Source: Campylorhamphus procurvoides (lineage: Eukaryota; Chordata; Aves; Passeriformes; Dendrocolaptidae). Taken from it: DNA of 64,000 bases. Under the pieces are notes generated by a model, which ran no database searches, was not told the DNA's origin, and saw only the letters and a list, made by a program, of their open reading frames with translations. Shown piece after piece: positions 26,288 through 38,867 of this stretch; the first letter of the stretch is position 1; each line of letters opens with the position of its first letter. The translations under genes were made by a program, and so were the position numbers. The stretch spans positions 1,270,166 to 1,334,165 of the forward strand of contig WBMV01001906.1 in the NCBI GenBank assembly GCA_013396655.1, given 5' to 3'.

Positions 26288-27204
26288 AGCCAACAGGTTT
26301 TCTCAGTGAGTTAGAGCCAAACTTCCTATAGTTTGTAGCAGCAATAGTACAATTTGTCAGGATCTCTGAAGAACATTCATCATTTTTTCTGGTTTGTAGG
26401 CTACTTTGTTTCAGCTGCTCTTATTTTTCAACTCCTGAGTCTCGTGAGTTTCTTAAATTGTGATTCACTTCTCTTTGGGGATCTTGTGCTGTTTCACAAT
26501 ACCAGTATCTGGGAAATGAGAGGAATGGGGTTTAAGTTAAGTGGCTGGATGCACACAACAGCTGAGGGGAGGAACTTTCTGGCTGCTCTCTAATGTTAAA
26601 TTGTAAGTGGGACAAGTTTCTTCAGAACCCAGAGGAATCCAGTCAGATGCTTTTGTGTTGTTTTTATTTTGTTTTAATAGAAGCTGAGGTAAGTCATGTT
26701 TTCATCTCTCAATTCTAGCTTTGCTTGCTTGTGAGCTTTTATAGACACTGTAATAATCAAGCATAAAATAAATGATGATTCACGTTTTTCGTAATTGATA
26801 CCTTTAGTAGGAAACGGCCCCATTATCTGTGTATTTTGAATATGTACCATCATATGAGAATGTGTTTATTAGTGTGTTTCTTTTTGCCTCTTCTTGGGAT
26901 TTCTTGGGAACCTCAGTACACATTTGACTAATATAAGGAGATGAATGCCAGTTGTTGTTTAAGGGAGAAAGAAACCTTGGTAAATTTGTTGGAGTTCTGT
27001 ACAATAAATACTATTAAAAGTAATCTTTTCATAAGCCAGACTTATTTGCAGATACTTATATCTTAATGTGCTATATCAGTGGGATCCGTACATCTGTTCT
27101 AATTTGTAAAATCTGTGGAAGTTATAGCACTCATCTTAGTGAATTCCAGGTGCTGTATTTCCTGGTCCTTACTTGGTTCAATTGATGTTGATCTTAATTA
27201 CCTT

Positions 27205-27228
27205 ATTCGATGCACAATTCGATGAACA
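27205..27228. repeat. 12-bp tandem repeat, two units
   Basis: ATTCGATGCACA is followed directly by ATTCGATGAACA, one mismatch. Each unit carries a CpG in an otherwise CpG-poor intron. It lies just before a G/T-rich patch at 27234-27272. Confidence 0.8.
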
Positions 27229-29378
27229 ATCCTGGTTTGGGTTTTGTTTTGGTTTGGGGTTTTGTTTGTTTCTTTTACAAAAAAAAATAAGTAAATCTGG
27301 CATTTGTTTGACATGTGCCTATATGGAGCAGTGTAAACTGTAGCATTTTGGGAGAAGGGGATTCCTCTGTGCCTGGAGAGCAGTTCAGTTTAGCAGGCAG
27401 AAGACTTAAGGAAATTACTTGCACTTTCCTCATTTACTTCTTCAGTCAGCGTGATGATAAAATACCATGAAGAACTACTGAGAAGTGCTGTGCTTTGAAG
27501 TGGTAATATGGATGCTTAAAAATTTCTGGAATGGATCAAGACAAGTAAATATTTCCTTGCTTTTGCAACGGTATCATAGCTGTTATGTAGCTCAGCTGGC
27601 TTGTGCTTGTCTTAGTCTCTCGTCTCACAGAGTGGAAGGGAGAGAATATAAAATTTTCACCTCCCTTCTTATTGTGTTAAACATTTCAAAGAAGTCTGGG
27701 AAAAGCCCATTGCCAACTCAGATAAGTCTGTGCAAAATCAGACTCATGTGTAATGATAATGTGTTTTTTACTGTGTGGAGATTCAGTTATGTTTAGAGAA
27801 TGGAAAGAATTCTTCGTTGCTGTTTCACCACCCTGACACAATTTAGGATGAAGTGTGAAGAAGCCTGAAAAATGTAATATTCTTTTGTACGGTGCTGTGA
27901 AAATCCAAAGCTTTCGATAATTTTCTCATCAATCATTGAGGGATTAATCTTGGTCCCAAGAAAATACCTGTTCAGCTGATGCAACACATTATATTATTTT
28001 GTCATGTTGCTTGACTGAAACTAGTACTGTTTTAGCAGTCTAAAAATTGTGATGTTAATGCTCACTGATAGAGGGCTGTAAGAAGATGTTAGGTAATCCT
28101 TATCTCTTTCTAGAGATAATCAGGTTGAAGCACGTGTTTCGTTTTTTCCCTTAGATTTTGCTCCAATAATTGGTTTATCTCAGCTTCTGAAGAAGAAAAA
28201 AGCACTCTTGTCAGTTGTTTTTTTCCCCTTTATTTCCTGCTCTAGATTAAGTGTTCTGGCTACCTGATTCTAAAACTTGATTAAATGCGTGTGTGAAGTT
28301 ACATCTTAGCAGTACTGGAACTTGGAGTAGTGGTGGATAAAACCTAACTAGATTAGGATAACTGGAAGATCAGGGAAGTGTTTAAAATTGTCCTGAGATA
28401 AGTAAAAGGAGAATATTTATTTATAGAAATAATATTGTTTTAAAAGAAGCATGGAGATAAAATACTTTATTGTTTGTCCAGCCCTGGCAGTATGATCTGC
28501 GGTAGATATTCCAGCAGAGAAGCTGGAGAGGAAGGAACTTGGAAAAGCAGTTTTCAGCTGGTCAAGCAGTCAAGGGATTGTAAAGACTTAAACCTGTCCG
28601 CTGAAATAGGAAATCAAGATGGTTATTTAGGAGGGAGGTTGCATCTTGGATATATTTTTCAAAGGAAAGGGTACGGAGAAACAGATTGACTACATATAAT
28701 GACTTTTTCTTGTTTTGAGAATGCAGCAACCCCAGTGTGTCACTCTTGTGGTGATCTGAGACATCTGCCAGGCAAACCCTGCACGCCACCATGTGCACTG
28801 ATGCTTTAATGGCAGTCTCCAACTCCAAGAGTGCAAGGACAACAGTTTCATGTCACCTCTCCTCTTCCATGTTCAATAATACTGTCAAAATAGGAGTGAA
28901 GTGGACTCTAAAGCTACAGGACTTGCTAGAAATTTTGTTTCTATGTCTTAGAAATTTTTTGTTGTAAACTAAAGCTGACTGATTTTCCAGTAGATTAGAA
29001 CTAAGCAAGGTCCTGCTTGGTGAGGCATTTCTAAAATATTTTTGAAAGCTGTATAAATAAAATTTTATCAAGTATTTTTAACATGAAAAGCTCAGCTTCT
29101 ACACTCTTGCCAAAAAAACCATCTTTGACAGAAATGTGTGCATATATATTGAATAAAAATGGAAGTTTTTTGTGGTATTTCTGACTAGTTTAGAAGATCA
29201 GAATGTCTTCTTTCCTCTGGGCTTCAGTAACATGTAGTATTTGCTTTTACAAAGTAGAGCAACTGGGAAATATAATGCTGCCTTTCTGGGGGAAAAAGAA
29301 TGGTGTGGCTTTTTGGTGTCTTGTTTTTTCCTGTTCTCTTTTTTTATTATACTTCTCCCCCTCTCTCTTTCTGCACAG

Positions 29379-29463
29379 GGTGGGTATTCTGCTCCCTCCT
29401 TCTCTCCCTGGCAGGGCTCATTCCAGGGCATCCCTCGGACTGTTCCACCGCACCGCAGACAGA
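29379..29463 (+). CDS. CCSER2: CCSER2 alternative exon G (85-nt frame-switching cassette)
   Basis: The exon lies between a strong acceptor (CT-rich tract, TGCACAG at 29372-29378) and donor GTGAGT (29464-29469). It is read as 28 codons plus one base: GGYSAPSFSPWQGSFQGIPR, then TVPPHRRQ. Its length is not divisible by three. Inclusion makes the last exon read TSSTTAFQQPSQ and so on, stopping at 37929-37931. Exclusion keeps the long frame. Both outcomes look like protein, and the GGYSAPSFSPWQGSFQGI segment matches my memory of mammalian CCSER isoforms. The aromatic, Gly/Ser/Pro-rich composition suggests a disordered tail. I call it alternative because both reading frames downstream are open; transcripts are needed to confirm. 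Confidence 0.85.
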
Positions 29464-32400
29464 GTGAGTCTGTACCTCTCACTCATCTCCCTCACCGTGT
29501 TCCAGTAGCGGCTTCCCCTTTGCACGCACTGTTCATCTCGTAGTATCCTCCTCTCTCAGGCAGATTTCCAGGCACACACGATAGTCTGTGGCTAACCAAC
29601 ATGCTTCCTTCAGCCAGTGTATCAGCAGCTCCCACTTACAGCTTTATAACAGTTATTAAATGCTGATAGCCCTCAGCAGTTCTTCAGGCAAACCCGAGTA
29701 GGCCCCTGTTTCCAGTCTTGTCTTAACATCAGTCTTGCTTGCTGCATTTTCCCTGTATTCCATGGCTGTAATACACTCTCCTCTGTGTGTGTCCTGTTTG
29801 CTCATGCGTCTGCACGCCCCCATACGTGGATGTATTTACCTCAATACCTCGTGGTTGTACGTAAAAATGTTGGTGAGAAACTGTCGTTTTTGTTGTCTCT
29901 CACAAAAAGTTTTAACTTTTCAGAATGGCTTCACTCAAACTAATTTTATTTTATTCCTCTCTCGGTATTTGTTGTAATACATTGAAGTGGCTATTGCACA
30001 GCTTGCATGATTTATTAACATTCCTTATGTGCTAGCTACAATGTGGGCTGATGTAAGATGCATTTGTTCTCTTGGCTTGGATCTGCAAAACAAAAGACAA
30101 TTGCTGATTTTAAAACTGTATGCTTACGTAGACATAGAGGAATGGTAAGTCTTATTTTGTGCTTTGGTATTGCATTGTAAACAGATAAGTGTTTGAAGAA
30201 ATATAACTGCTTCATAATGCTAAAGTTATATTTTTTAAATGTACTGTAATTTGAGAATTACAGTGTTTGCCTAGCAAAGACCAAGAGTGTATTTGGACAA
30301 GAAATAAAGGAAAAATAAAGTTATGGAAACAAAGTAACATTTCCAGGGCCAATGGAGATCTGAAGAGTAAGCGGCACCTTGGAAAACTAAGTTTAAATGC
30401 ATTTCAGATTACAATAATCCTTACTTATTTCAATTACAAGAAAAAAAATTCTTATATTTTGTAAATCATGTTTCAAATACTCTCTTGGCACTTCTGTGAC
30501 AATGTTCATTTAAAACAACTCATCAGGAATGCACAGTCTATTTCATGGGCTTTTCTCTGTGCAATAAGGGATGTGCTTCATTTTCCTGTGGTGTTTTATG
30601 TGGGACTCTGTGTGTGTAATGAATGCAAAACCCATAAAACTGATGATCCCATCTTCTGTTGCTGAGTGGAGGGTCAGGAGTAGGACCCCCTGGCTGATTT
30701 GTTGTCCTGTCACTTTAAAGAGAGTTTAAGGTCTGAGGAGCATATAAATGTTGTGGGTTTGGGGCTTAGTGACTGGAGAGTCAGAACAGAGGATGGTGTG
30801 TGAGCCCCTGGTGCCACATCATTCACAGAGCAGCTTCACTGAAGAGGAAAACTTTGCTAATCTCTTACCAGTTCCCTGAGCCCCCAGCCTCATTCCTCCA
30901 CTAATGACTTTCTCGTCAGGTTTCCATAGCAAAGTTTTATTACTAAAGCAGGTTGGATTTTTTTCAGTATACATCTTACATATTCAATTCTATGAATTAT
31001 TAATAAAGTAGATAGAGTAGGCAAAAGTGGGCCCTGGCCTAGTTGACCTAAACTGTAATTAACCTATTGTGTAGGAAAGTAAGTTTCCCTTAGTGGAGCA
31101 TTCCTAGCTTCTTTTCATTAAGTCTTAGGTTTAATCTAATGATAAATATTGGTAAAGAAACTACAGTGTAAATTATGAGGTTTCTTGGGCATTTTTAATG
31201 ACTTTCTTGTGAAATCATTGATTTATCACTGTATGAAGAGTTCTATAGACTAGAACATCACTGCAACTCCCACTAGTATGTTCTTTCCCACTTGGCTCAG
31301 TGGTTTTAGGTTGCAGCTTTTCAAGCTGGGAAGAAATGCCAAATGTGGGGTTTCGAGATGAGTGGTGAGCTGGGTATCACAACTGAGCACAGGAAAACAG
31401 CCTTAAACCCTGACAATGTTAGTGTTCTTCTGTGATAATAGAGAGAAGGTGATGGGAACATGAAGGAGCCTCAGGTTTTGTCCAGTTGTGTTTTCTGTCT
31501 GGAGAACTTGGAATTCAAGCACCTCTTTTATCACTTCTGAATCCCAAACCTAAAGTATCGTCTGTGCCTGTGAATACTGCAGATTTCTTCACTCTGCTGT
31601 TGACAGCTGATGAACACATAGGTCACTTAAAAGCACTGTAGATTATGAGGGTATAAATCTGTAAACTGTTCATATTACAGTATATAAACAACTAAATATA
31701 ATGTCACTCCTGCTGTACAGGACAGGTCATGTATCCCTGCTAGGCAGTATTACAACACTGATGTAGGCTTATGGTTCCCTATTAGCACCAGTTAAAATGG
31801 CAGCATAAACCTACTGCTGAACTTGTCCCAGGCACTGACAGTATCACTGCACTTCAACACGCTTCAGAATTGGGTGTATTGTTTTCAGTTTTAATGACAA
31901 TTAATTTTTAATACTTGCAGATTTATTAACTTCATGTTGTTTCACTAGCCTTGGAAACAATTCATCACTTGGCATTTAATAACACTTTGATAATAGTACT
32001 TTGATTTTGGAATTTTATGAATAAAAGCCATATAACTTTGTTCCTGTAATTCCCATGTGTCTTGAACTAAACTCCTGTGCAATGGTCCTGTGTTTTGCTC
32101 TTGGTTATAGGATCAATTGCGATGAAATATCAAACTTTGTTCAGTACAATTAGAAAATTTTCCATTTGTATTCTGGAGCTTTAATGACGTAGCTCTAGAA
32201 ATACAACCCTTAGAATATACATTGGTAAGGAGCCAATGAGCTCATGTTGTAATACAGGAATATTGTACCAATTTCTCTCGCCCCTTGTCCCAAGTGCTTC
32301 TCCACACAGAAATGCTGATGAAAACTCTTCTGTTACTCAAGCACTGCAGTTGTTCACATCTCTGCTTACTGTGCACTTCATGGAAAACTATTTAGACTTT

Positions 32401-33195
32401 TTGTATGTAAGCATTACAAATAAAGGTAATGTAAGCAATTCCAGGAGGTGACACAAAGCTTGTTATCACCAGAAAGAAAGCTACAGTATGCACAGTGACC
32501 AGAAAACAGGTCCAGGTGGTGCTTTTTCATGCATTTTCTTTTAAATAAAGGTTTGTTGCTTAACACTGAAATGTTTCCAAGCCTTTAACCAATTCAGGTT
32601 CTTTGTAGGTTGTAGAAAGTGTTTGTGTTAGCACAACAAAGCTGCTTCAGAGCATTAGTGGGGAAGTTATATGACTCATGTTAAGGAAGTGACAAATGAT
32701 TAAAATTTCCTGGAATCATTAAATTGCTGTCTTTTATATGTCATTATTTTTGCTCCAAGAGTTAAGCGTTCAGCTGTATGAAGAAATGTCTTTTAGGTAA
32801 AACTTCCTTGTCCCAAATTAGGTAGCTGAAGATTCAACTGCAAGAGAAATGTCTCTTGTACCTAATGAAGTATATGTTTGCAAACAAAACTTAATTTTGC
32901 ATATGGCCATATTTGTTTGCTTGTTGCACATGTGTCTGTAATTATGGATTTAAATACCTGCCTTGATTTAGTGGTATATTACTTTGACAAAGACAGTCTT
33001 TCTAAGGTGGGATTTCCATACAGACTATGCAGAAAAAAATAATGCTGTGCCATAATGCTGATTATTTTCCTACCCTCATGCTGTGCTGAATGGTGTTTTA
33101 AAAGAAACATTAGGGTTGTTTTGTATCATTCTTTGGGGTTGTACTCCTTACTGCAGATCCTGTTTTACAGTGTTGAACTACCATAGCTACATAAA

Positions 33196-33215
33196 GGGAC
33201 GGGGGATGGGGGGGG
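33196..33215 (+). repeat. G-rich tract with G-quadruplex potential
   Basis: GGGACGGGGGATGGGGGGGG can be partitioned into four runs of three G with short loops on the coding strand of the intron. Quadruplex formation is inference. Confidence 0.6.
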
Positions 33216-33374
33216 AGTTCAAAATTAAGGTATTGGCAAATGCTGTAGATTTCAGGTGTGAAATTTTGATGTTTTCCAGAGGCAGAAAATGAGAACTTTC
33301 TAGTGCAGCCTTTCAGTAGGGCTGTGTCTGCACAGGCCTCATTTGAAATGACAGCTTATCATGTGCCAGGGCAG

Positions 33375-33394
33375 TGAGATGAGATGAGATGAGG
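33375..33394. repeat. (TGAGA)n microsatellite, about four units
   Basis: Three perfect TGAGA units and a final TGAGG form a pentanucleotide repeat in the last intron. Confidence 0.85.
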
Positions 33395-34605
33395 GATGTC
33401 AAAACTGATGAGGAAATGAAACAAATTGTGTAGCACAGTTTGTATCCCTCCCACCCTGCCCCTCTCCAAGAAGAAACTCTGGTAGTTGGGAGTCTCTTCC
33501 AACTTGTGAGTTGGTAGGAAGATGAGTTATTAACAGTATGGGCAACATGGTCCAAGGATGTGATGCTGTTTTGTTCTGACGTTGCTGTTTGTTGTTAGAT
33601 ATCTAACATGGATGTGCATGGATGCAAATATTTCTGATGTATACAGTTGTAATGATACACACAAATCCTAGATACAGTGTCTGGAGTGTAAGAGATTAAC
33701 TGTGTTAAGAAACTTGAAGTTATAAGAGCAAAGGTATTTCATGCAGGTCTTGCTATAAATATTACTTGTACTGCATTTCTTAAATGCTATTGCTACCTTT
33801 GTTTCTTGAAGGAGAATTAAAAACTGAGGGGGGACGTGGTAATTGCAATTGAAATGGTGAAAAGTTGCGGTTCTGTCAGGGCAATTGCTCATTGTTTTGT
33901 CTTGGTCCTCTGACATCATTGTCCTTGTCTTTTTCTTGTCTCTGCTTTCCCATTATGCCATTGGCAAGGAGTTGAGAAGTTAGTCCATTACTTCTGTGAT
34001 AAAGCGTGGTACAGTACAACTTCAGATTTATTCCCATCTTCTCCTCACGCATTTTCACTGTTGGGTTTTTTCCTTTGCCCTGTGCATGATGCATGTCTTT
34101 GGGAGATGTGCATGCAGTTCTTGGATTTTTCATTGCATCCCTTCCCTTGTTCCTCAAGATACTGCAGGGAGAAAATGCCTTTTTTTTGATACTACAGAGA
34201 TATTGTACAGGGAATTGAGATAGAGATCAAGATAACCAAAGCTAAACTGAAGGGAATTTTCAAGTAATGATATTGAGTGAATACCACTGTCATGACACAT
34301 TGATTTAACTTCTTTATCAGTATAACATACTTGTTTTTCAGCAAAAAAACTAATACAGTCTCAGTAGTTTAATAACTGAGCAGTAATTGTGGTCCTCATC
34401 ATGGATGTAATTTTTTTCCGGGTGATGTAACAGCCAGTTTTACTTGATAGAAATAATAGAAAAATCTCTGAAGCTAACAAGTTAGGAACTATAATTGAAT
34501 AATTTTGATTAGTGCATCAATACTTGCAAGGCTTTGAAGGTCTTACCAGTAAAAAAAAGTCTGTTTCTTTGTGCAGAAAGAACCATGTGCACAAAGCATT
34601 TTTTC

Positions 34606-34830
34606 TAATCAGGATAGGCTGAGTTGGAAGGGACCCACAAGGAACATCAAGTCCAACTCCAGGCCCAGCACAGGACCATCCCCAAGAGCCACACCATGTG
34701 CCTGAGAGTGTCATCCAAATGCTTCTTGAGCTCTGCCAGGCTTGGTGCTTTGACCACTGCCCTGGGGAGTCTGTTACAGGAATGTGCTTTCAGTCTGGGG
34801 AAAACTGGTTTACTGGAGTTAAATTGTATT
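34606..34830 (-). mobile_element. CR1 LINE, truncated 3' end
   Basis: On the plus strand the text GAGTTGGAAGGGACCCACAA, CATCAAGTCCAACTCC, ACACCATGTGCCTGAGAGTG and CCCTGGGGAGTCTGTT follows the reverse complement of the avian CR1 3' region in order. The element therefore sits antisense to the host gene. On the minus strand a short remnant frame (APSLAELKKHLDDTLRHMVW) resembles the last residues of the CR1 reverse-transcriptase ORF. The match fades past about 34830. It is 5'-truncated, as most CR1 copies are. This is the best evidence that the window is avian. Confidence 0.92.
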
Positions 34831-37800
34831 TGAGATGTTTGAGTCCAAACTTGCACGTTAGCAGCATCCCAGAGGAATGCAGGTGTCTGTCTACCTGCAC
34901 ATTTTCTTCAGGGGACACAGCAAGACATGTGGTTAGCACGGCAGCCATGGGCTCTGTCCACCCCAGAAGTATTGCCAGAAGTGTACTCAAGGCAACACAG
35001 ATGACAACCTTCTTTAAAGACTCCCATGAAATAAAACATTATGCCTGGAAGGTAGAATGCTTCTTTATCTTTCCATTTCTCCTCCTTCTTGTGATGGACT
35101 TCACCAAGTCCTAGTCCTTCTACTGGCTTGGGGTTTGTGTTCTTTTACTAGTAACAGGGTCATAATCTCAGACTTCTTTAGTCCAAGGAAACCTTTGTAT
35201 AAGGCAAAGCTGTGAGCTGTAGGTGACTAATGCAGTTGTCAGTGTGACACATCATGTGAACTGTTACTTGCATATTGTGCAAGTGGCATTTGGCTGCTTT
35301 CAGTATTATTTTTAATGTTAATGCATGTAGCAATTTGAAGAGATTAAAATCTCTAATGATAATTGGACAGACCTAGAGTAGAAATACAAGATTAGAAAAG
35401 TATTTAAGATGGCTTCACAAAGATGATACCAGAGCTTTAGTGTCCTCATAATTTAGAGCATGTAGCTGTTTTCTTCCTTTGGATTGCTAACTTTCTGCAT
35501 ATTAAGCTGCTTAAACCTTTTTAGGTTATGAAGGATAATGGGTAAAACATGTATTTGGCTATTTTTATATGTAAAATGCAAAACTACTCGAAAGGAAGAG
35601 CTTAAATACTACCTAGTCTCTGTCAAAAGAACTCAGAATAGCATTATTGAAAGCTTGCTGCTTTGCTCTATTTCAGATGTGTTTGTTTAACTCAACTTGC
35701 CATACAAATTTAGTTCCTTCTTTAACTTAGACATTTTTTCATTTTGTTGGTTAGTGTAACTAGGATTATTTGATATAAAATTAGAAATTATAATGCTCAG
35801 ATTAGATATTTGTGTTTTTGAAGGCTGGCATTTAGAAACCCTTTCTAGGTGAGGGGGAAAATTGTTTCTAACAAGTATTTTTGCATTTTTGACACTACTG
35901 TTTGCTATGAATGTTTTAATTCTTTGCTTCAAGTAGGATTAGGAAATGTGATTTATTTGTTGAAGTATTTGTATGGGAATCAGGTGCATATTGCTTTGGT
36001 TTCTGCATTCATTATTAGCAGTTTTGTTTTTGCAGGTGAGATCTCAAATGAGTAAATCATTTTGGCTAAGAGCTGCCTGTCAGCTCCTAGACTGGATGGA
36101 TAATAACTTTTTTAACCACTACATAAACACTGGAAAATGACAAAAACACCTGGAGGATTAATTCTATGTAAACTGTAACTGTTTCAATATAGTGAATTAT
36201 TGGCATCTCAGGGATAAGAAGGATTCATAATGTTAAGGTAGCTTTGGGTCACATAATGAATAATATTTTGGTACTCCTTTGGCACCATTTTGGAGACTTC
36301 TTTGCTCTTTTGTTTTTAATCTTCTCCATGTTTCCTAAGAGATTGTGTTCAGACAGTTCAGGATATTTGCATTTACAAGTCTATCACTTGCTAGTGTCGC
36401 TGACCCAGTTTAGATTTTGCCTTTGCTTACAGGTAGAACCAATATATTCTAAATAAAAAAACTGCTAGTAAATAAAAAAGAGATTTATTTTCTCACATTA
36501 CCATTAATTTTTTTCTTGATGAAGAATTCTGAGGATTCAGTTTTCAGTAGTAATCCTGTCAGGAAGGAGATGAAAAGTTTAAAGTGTTCTGAGATGTCTT
36601 GTGACCCTAGAAATGTAACAGGAGCCTGGCATGCACAGCTATCGTTGCATTCTTCCTCCTGATTCCAAGAAGAGCTAAAAACACCAGACAAATAACTGGT
36701 TTTCTTACTTAAACTTGTGAACATTTCAGAAGTGTCTCAAGTGATGCTTTTACTCTCTCAAACACAAACATCGCTTCTGTTTATTGACTACTTCACTAGT
36801 AAACAAGCCTGTTTACTGTGTACATGCAATCTGTCAATCGTTAAGAATTCAAGTAGCTGAGTGATGACAAGTTTGTAGTAGTTCAGTTCCCTTCCTTTTA
36901 AAGAGAACAAGAAAATCATCCAAACCTGCTAAAAATGTAGGTTAAGTTTTAATAGGTTTTGGGTTTTGCCATGAATTGCAGAATTTTTAATGCTTCCAAG
37001 ATCTGTATTCAAGTTTTAGGTCTAGGAGATGATTATGAAGTTAGTGCACACGTTAATCTTTGAAGTTCTTTTACAGGGAAGAACAAAGAGAATAGAAATG
37101 ACCCAGAAGAGGTACCAGCAGTTCTCTTGTCTGATGCATGTCCAATTAGATTGTATCTTCTGATCAAATGTAAAGTCTTGAGTTATCTTTATCCCTTGGT
37201 TATCAGTGTAGTAGTATGTGATCTCTAGTTTCACATGTACTCCCTTCCTTTATCAGCCCATTTGAAATCAATTCCAGATAAGTTCCCTAGGCCGAGTCAG
37301 TAGCCTGATTACCACATACTTACATCAAATTTTCTGGCCTCAGTAAGGCAAGGAAAATGCCCCGTAAATTCACGTGGTCCATTAAGCACCTTTCCTACCT
37401 GTGCAGTAAAAGGGTTGGGACAGTTAACTTCAGTATACAGTGAGTAGGCATTAAAAGCTGGATACAGCCTGATAGCTGTGACGTTGGTTTGAGCACTTCA
37501 GTGCAAATTGATGGGCACCAGTTCTTGCACTGTCCTGCAAGTGTAGGTGAAACCATTGACCATGCCTTTTTCATGTTTCTTTTTCAACCTAATTGATTTC
37601 TTTTTTGTCTTTGTGTTGTTGTTTATTTCAGTGCTGGTGTATTTTTTTCCCCTTAAGTTACAACTTCTATTTGTGTGTGTCCCATGAACCATCCCGTTTT
37701 GCCAAAGTCAAAGTTTTGATTTAAAAAACCAGATGCGCAGTCCTTATCAAGCATCCAGTCAGCGCACATTGGATTCAGGATGTTATCTGGTGTCTTCTTG

Positions 37801-37836
37801 GCCTAATATATTCTTGTATTGTTTTCTCTTTGACAG

Positions 37837-37931
37837 CCTCAAGTACTACAGCCTTCCAGCAGCCTTCCCAGTTCCACAGACCTCGCCCAGGGAAAACTAG
37901 TAAAAATGCCACATATCGAGGCCCACAGTGA
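37837..37931 (+). CDS. CCSER2: CCSER2 exon H, alternative-frame short tail
   Basis: When joined to exon G, the first two bases complete Thr. The exon then reads SSTTAFQQPSQFHRP, RPGKTSKNATYRGPQ and stops at TGA 37929-37931. The peptide is basic, Ser/Thr-rich and lacks the SxIP-like motifs of the long tail. The stop lies in the last exon, so nonsense-mediated decay is not expected. The same bases are also coding in the long frame, making this a true two-frame overlap of about 95 bp. Confidence 0.82.
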
Positions 37932-38658
37932 ATATCCAAAACATGATCTGCATGAAAGTAGCAATCATCAGAATCCAAATGCTGCAAATGTCTCTCTCCC
38001 AAATAGCCTGAATGATACAAACTCTTTAATGAGCCTACAGTTAAACAAAAAAGATGAAAATGCATCGTGTTTGGACAATTTGAAGAACAAAACCACTGAA
38101 GACCCTGGAGAGGTGGTGAGTAACAAAGAAGGCCCGCTGCCATCTCGCTGCCCATTGCAGCCCTCTGCACGAGCTGATGCTGGAGAGGCGCAGACTGAAC
38201 TGTCTGGGAAAGGTCAGCCCTCACTCACAAACCAGGCTCCTCGGCCAAAGACATTAAGAATTGCAAAGCCCCCAAATGCTTTGGTGCCTCCTACAATGGC
38301 CGTTCTCGTACGATCTGCAAATCATTCCGCTGCTTCCAAGGAACGTGACCTTCTACCACCGAGTAGTTCAACTCAGCTCCAGCCAACATCTGGTCAGGAT
38401 AACCTAAAGGGTAAACAGAGTCAGAAAGTGTCCAAGCTTCGCCCACCAACTATGTCCTTTGTTAGATCTAAGCAAGTGAGCAGTCAGAAATCCACACCAG
38501 TATCTCCAGAGCATCAGAACACCTCTTTGAAGTCTAACATCCCAAAGCCACTGGTACAGAGAAAGGAAAATGTGCAAACAGTCCCCACCAGTTTGCATTC
38601 GGGGGACAGCGTGCCCTCCAGTCGGCATTCCCGCCTCCCTAAACCAAAGACACATTGA
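37837..38658 (+). CDS. CCSER2: CCSER2 terminal coding exon H (long C-terminal tail)
   Basis: Entered in phase 0 after exon F, it reads 273 residues from PQVLQPSSSLPSSTDLAQGK to SRLPKPKTH, with a TGA stop at 38656-38658. The tail is Ser/Pro/Lys-rich, low in aromatics and probably disordered. It contains SNIPKP (tail residues 233-238) and SRLPKP (265-270), each near basic residues, like the SxIP/SxLP motifs that bind the EB homology domain. Entry in phase 1 from exon G instead yields a 31-residue tail (first residue split across the junction) ending TYRGPQ. The open frame is far too long and coherent for chance; ATG at 37906 is internal. Confidence 0.92.
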   Translation, partial: PQVLQPSSSLPSSTDLAQGKLVKMPHIEAHSEYPKHDLHESSNHQNPNAANVSLPNSLNDTNSLMSLQLNKKDENASCLDNLKNKTTEDPGEVVSNKEGPLPSRCPLQPSARADAGEAQTELSGKGQPSLTNQAPRPKTLRIAKPPNALVPPTMAVLVRSANHSAASKERDLLPPSSSTQLQPTSGQDNLKGKQSQKVSKLRPPTMSFVRSKQVSSQKSTPVSPEHQNTSLKSNIPKPLVQRKENVQTVPTSLHSGDSVPSSRHSRLPKPKTH

Positions 38659-38867
38659 GAACGTACCCACATGTCACCGAGAGATGCCATACAACAAACC
38701 ACATCCTGTATCATGACTGCTTTGGAGCCTGCTGGACGTACAGCCTGCAAATCCTGAGCCCCTGTTCAGAGCAGCATCTTTCTTTTGGGTTTGCATGATC
38801 CATCCTGCTACATTCTGAGGCTGATGTTACGAGCTGTGCAGAGTGTTTTATCTTCTCATAGGTCTGT

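Larger units (their letters stand above)
21636..29378 (+). other. CCSER2: Intron F-G (7743 bp)
   Basis: Donor GTGAGT; acceptor is a long C/T tract followed by TGCACAG. The intron holds a 15-bp tandem duplication (23406-23435), an A20 tract (26251-26270), a 12-bp tandem repeat (27205-27228) and a G/T-rich patch (27234-27272). No internal exon or transposon could be supported. Confidence 0.83.
29464..37836 (+). other. CCSER2: Intron G-H (8373 bp)
   Basis: Donor GTGAGT; acceptor GTTTTCTCTTTGACAG. The intron contains an antisense CR1 3' end (34606-34830), a G-rich run with quadruplex potential (33196-33215) and a TGAGA microsatellite (33375-33394). No other exon could be supported. Confidence 0.83.

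Noticed and set aside
37775..38224. 149-codon minus-strand frame opposite the terminal exon
   Set aside because: It is the antisense shadow of the well-supported CCSER2 coding frame.
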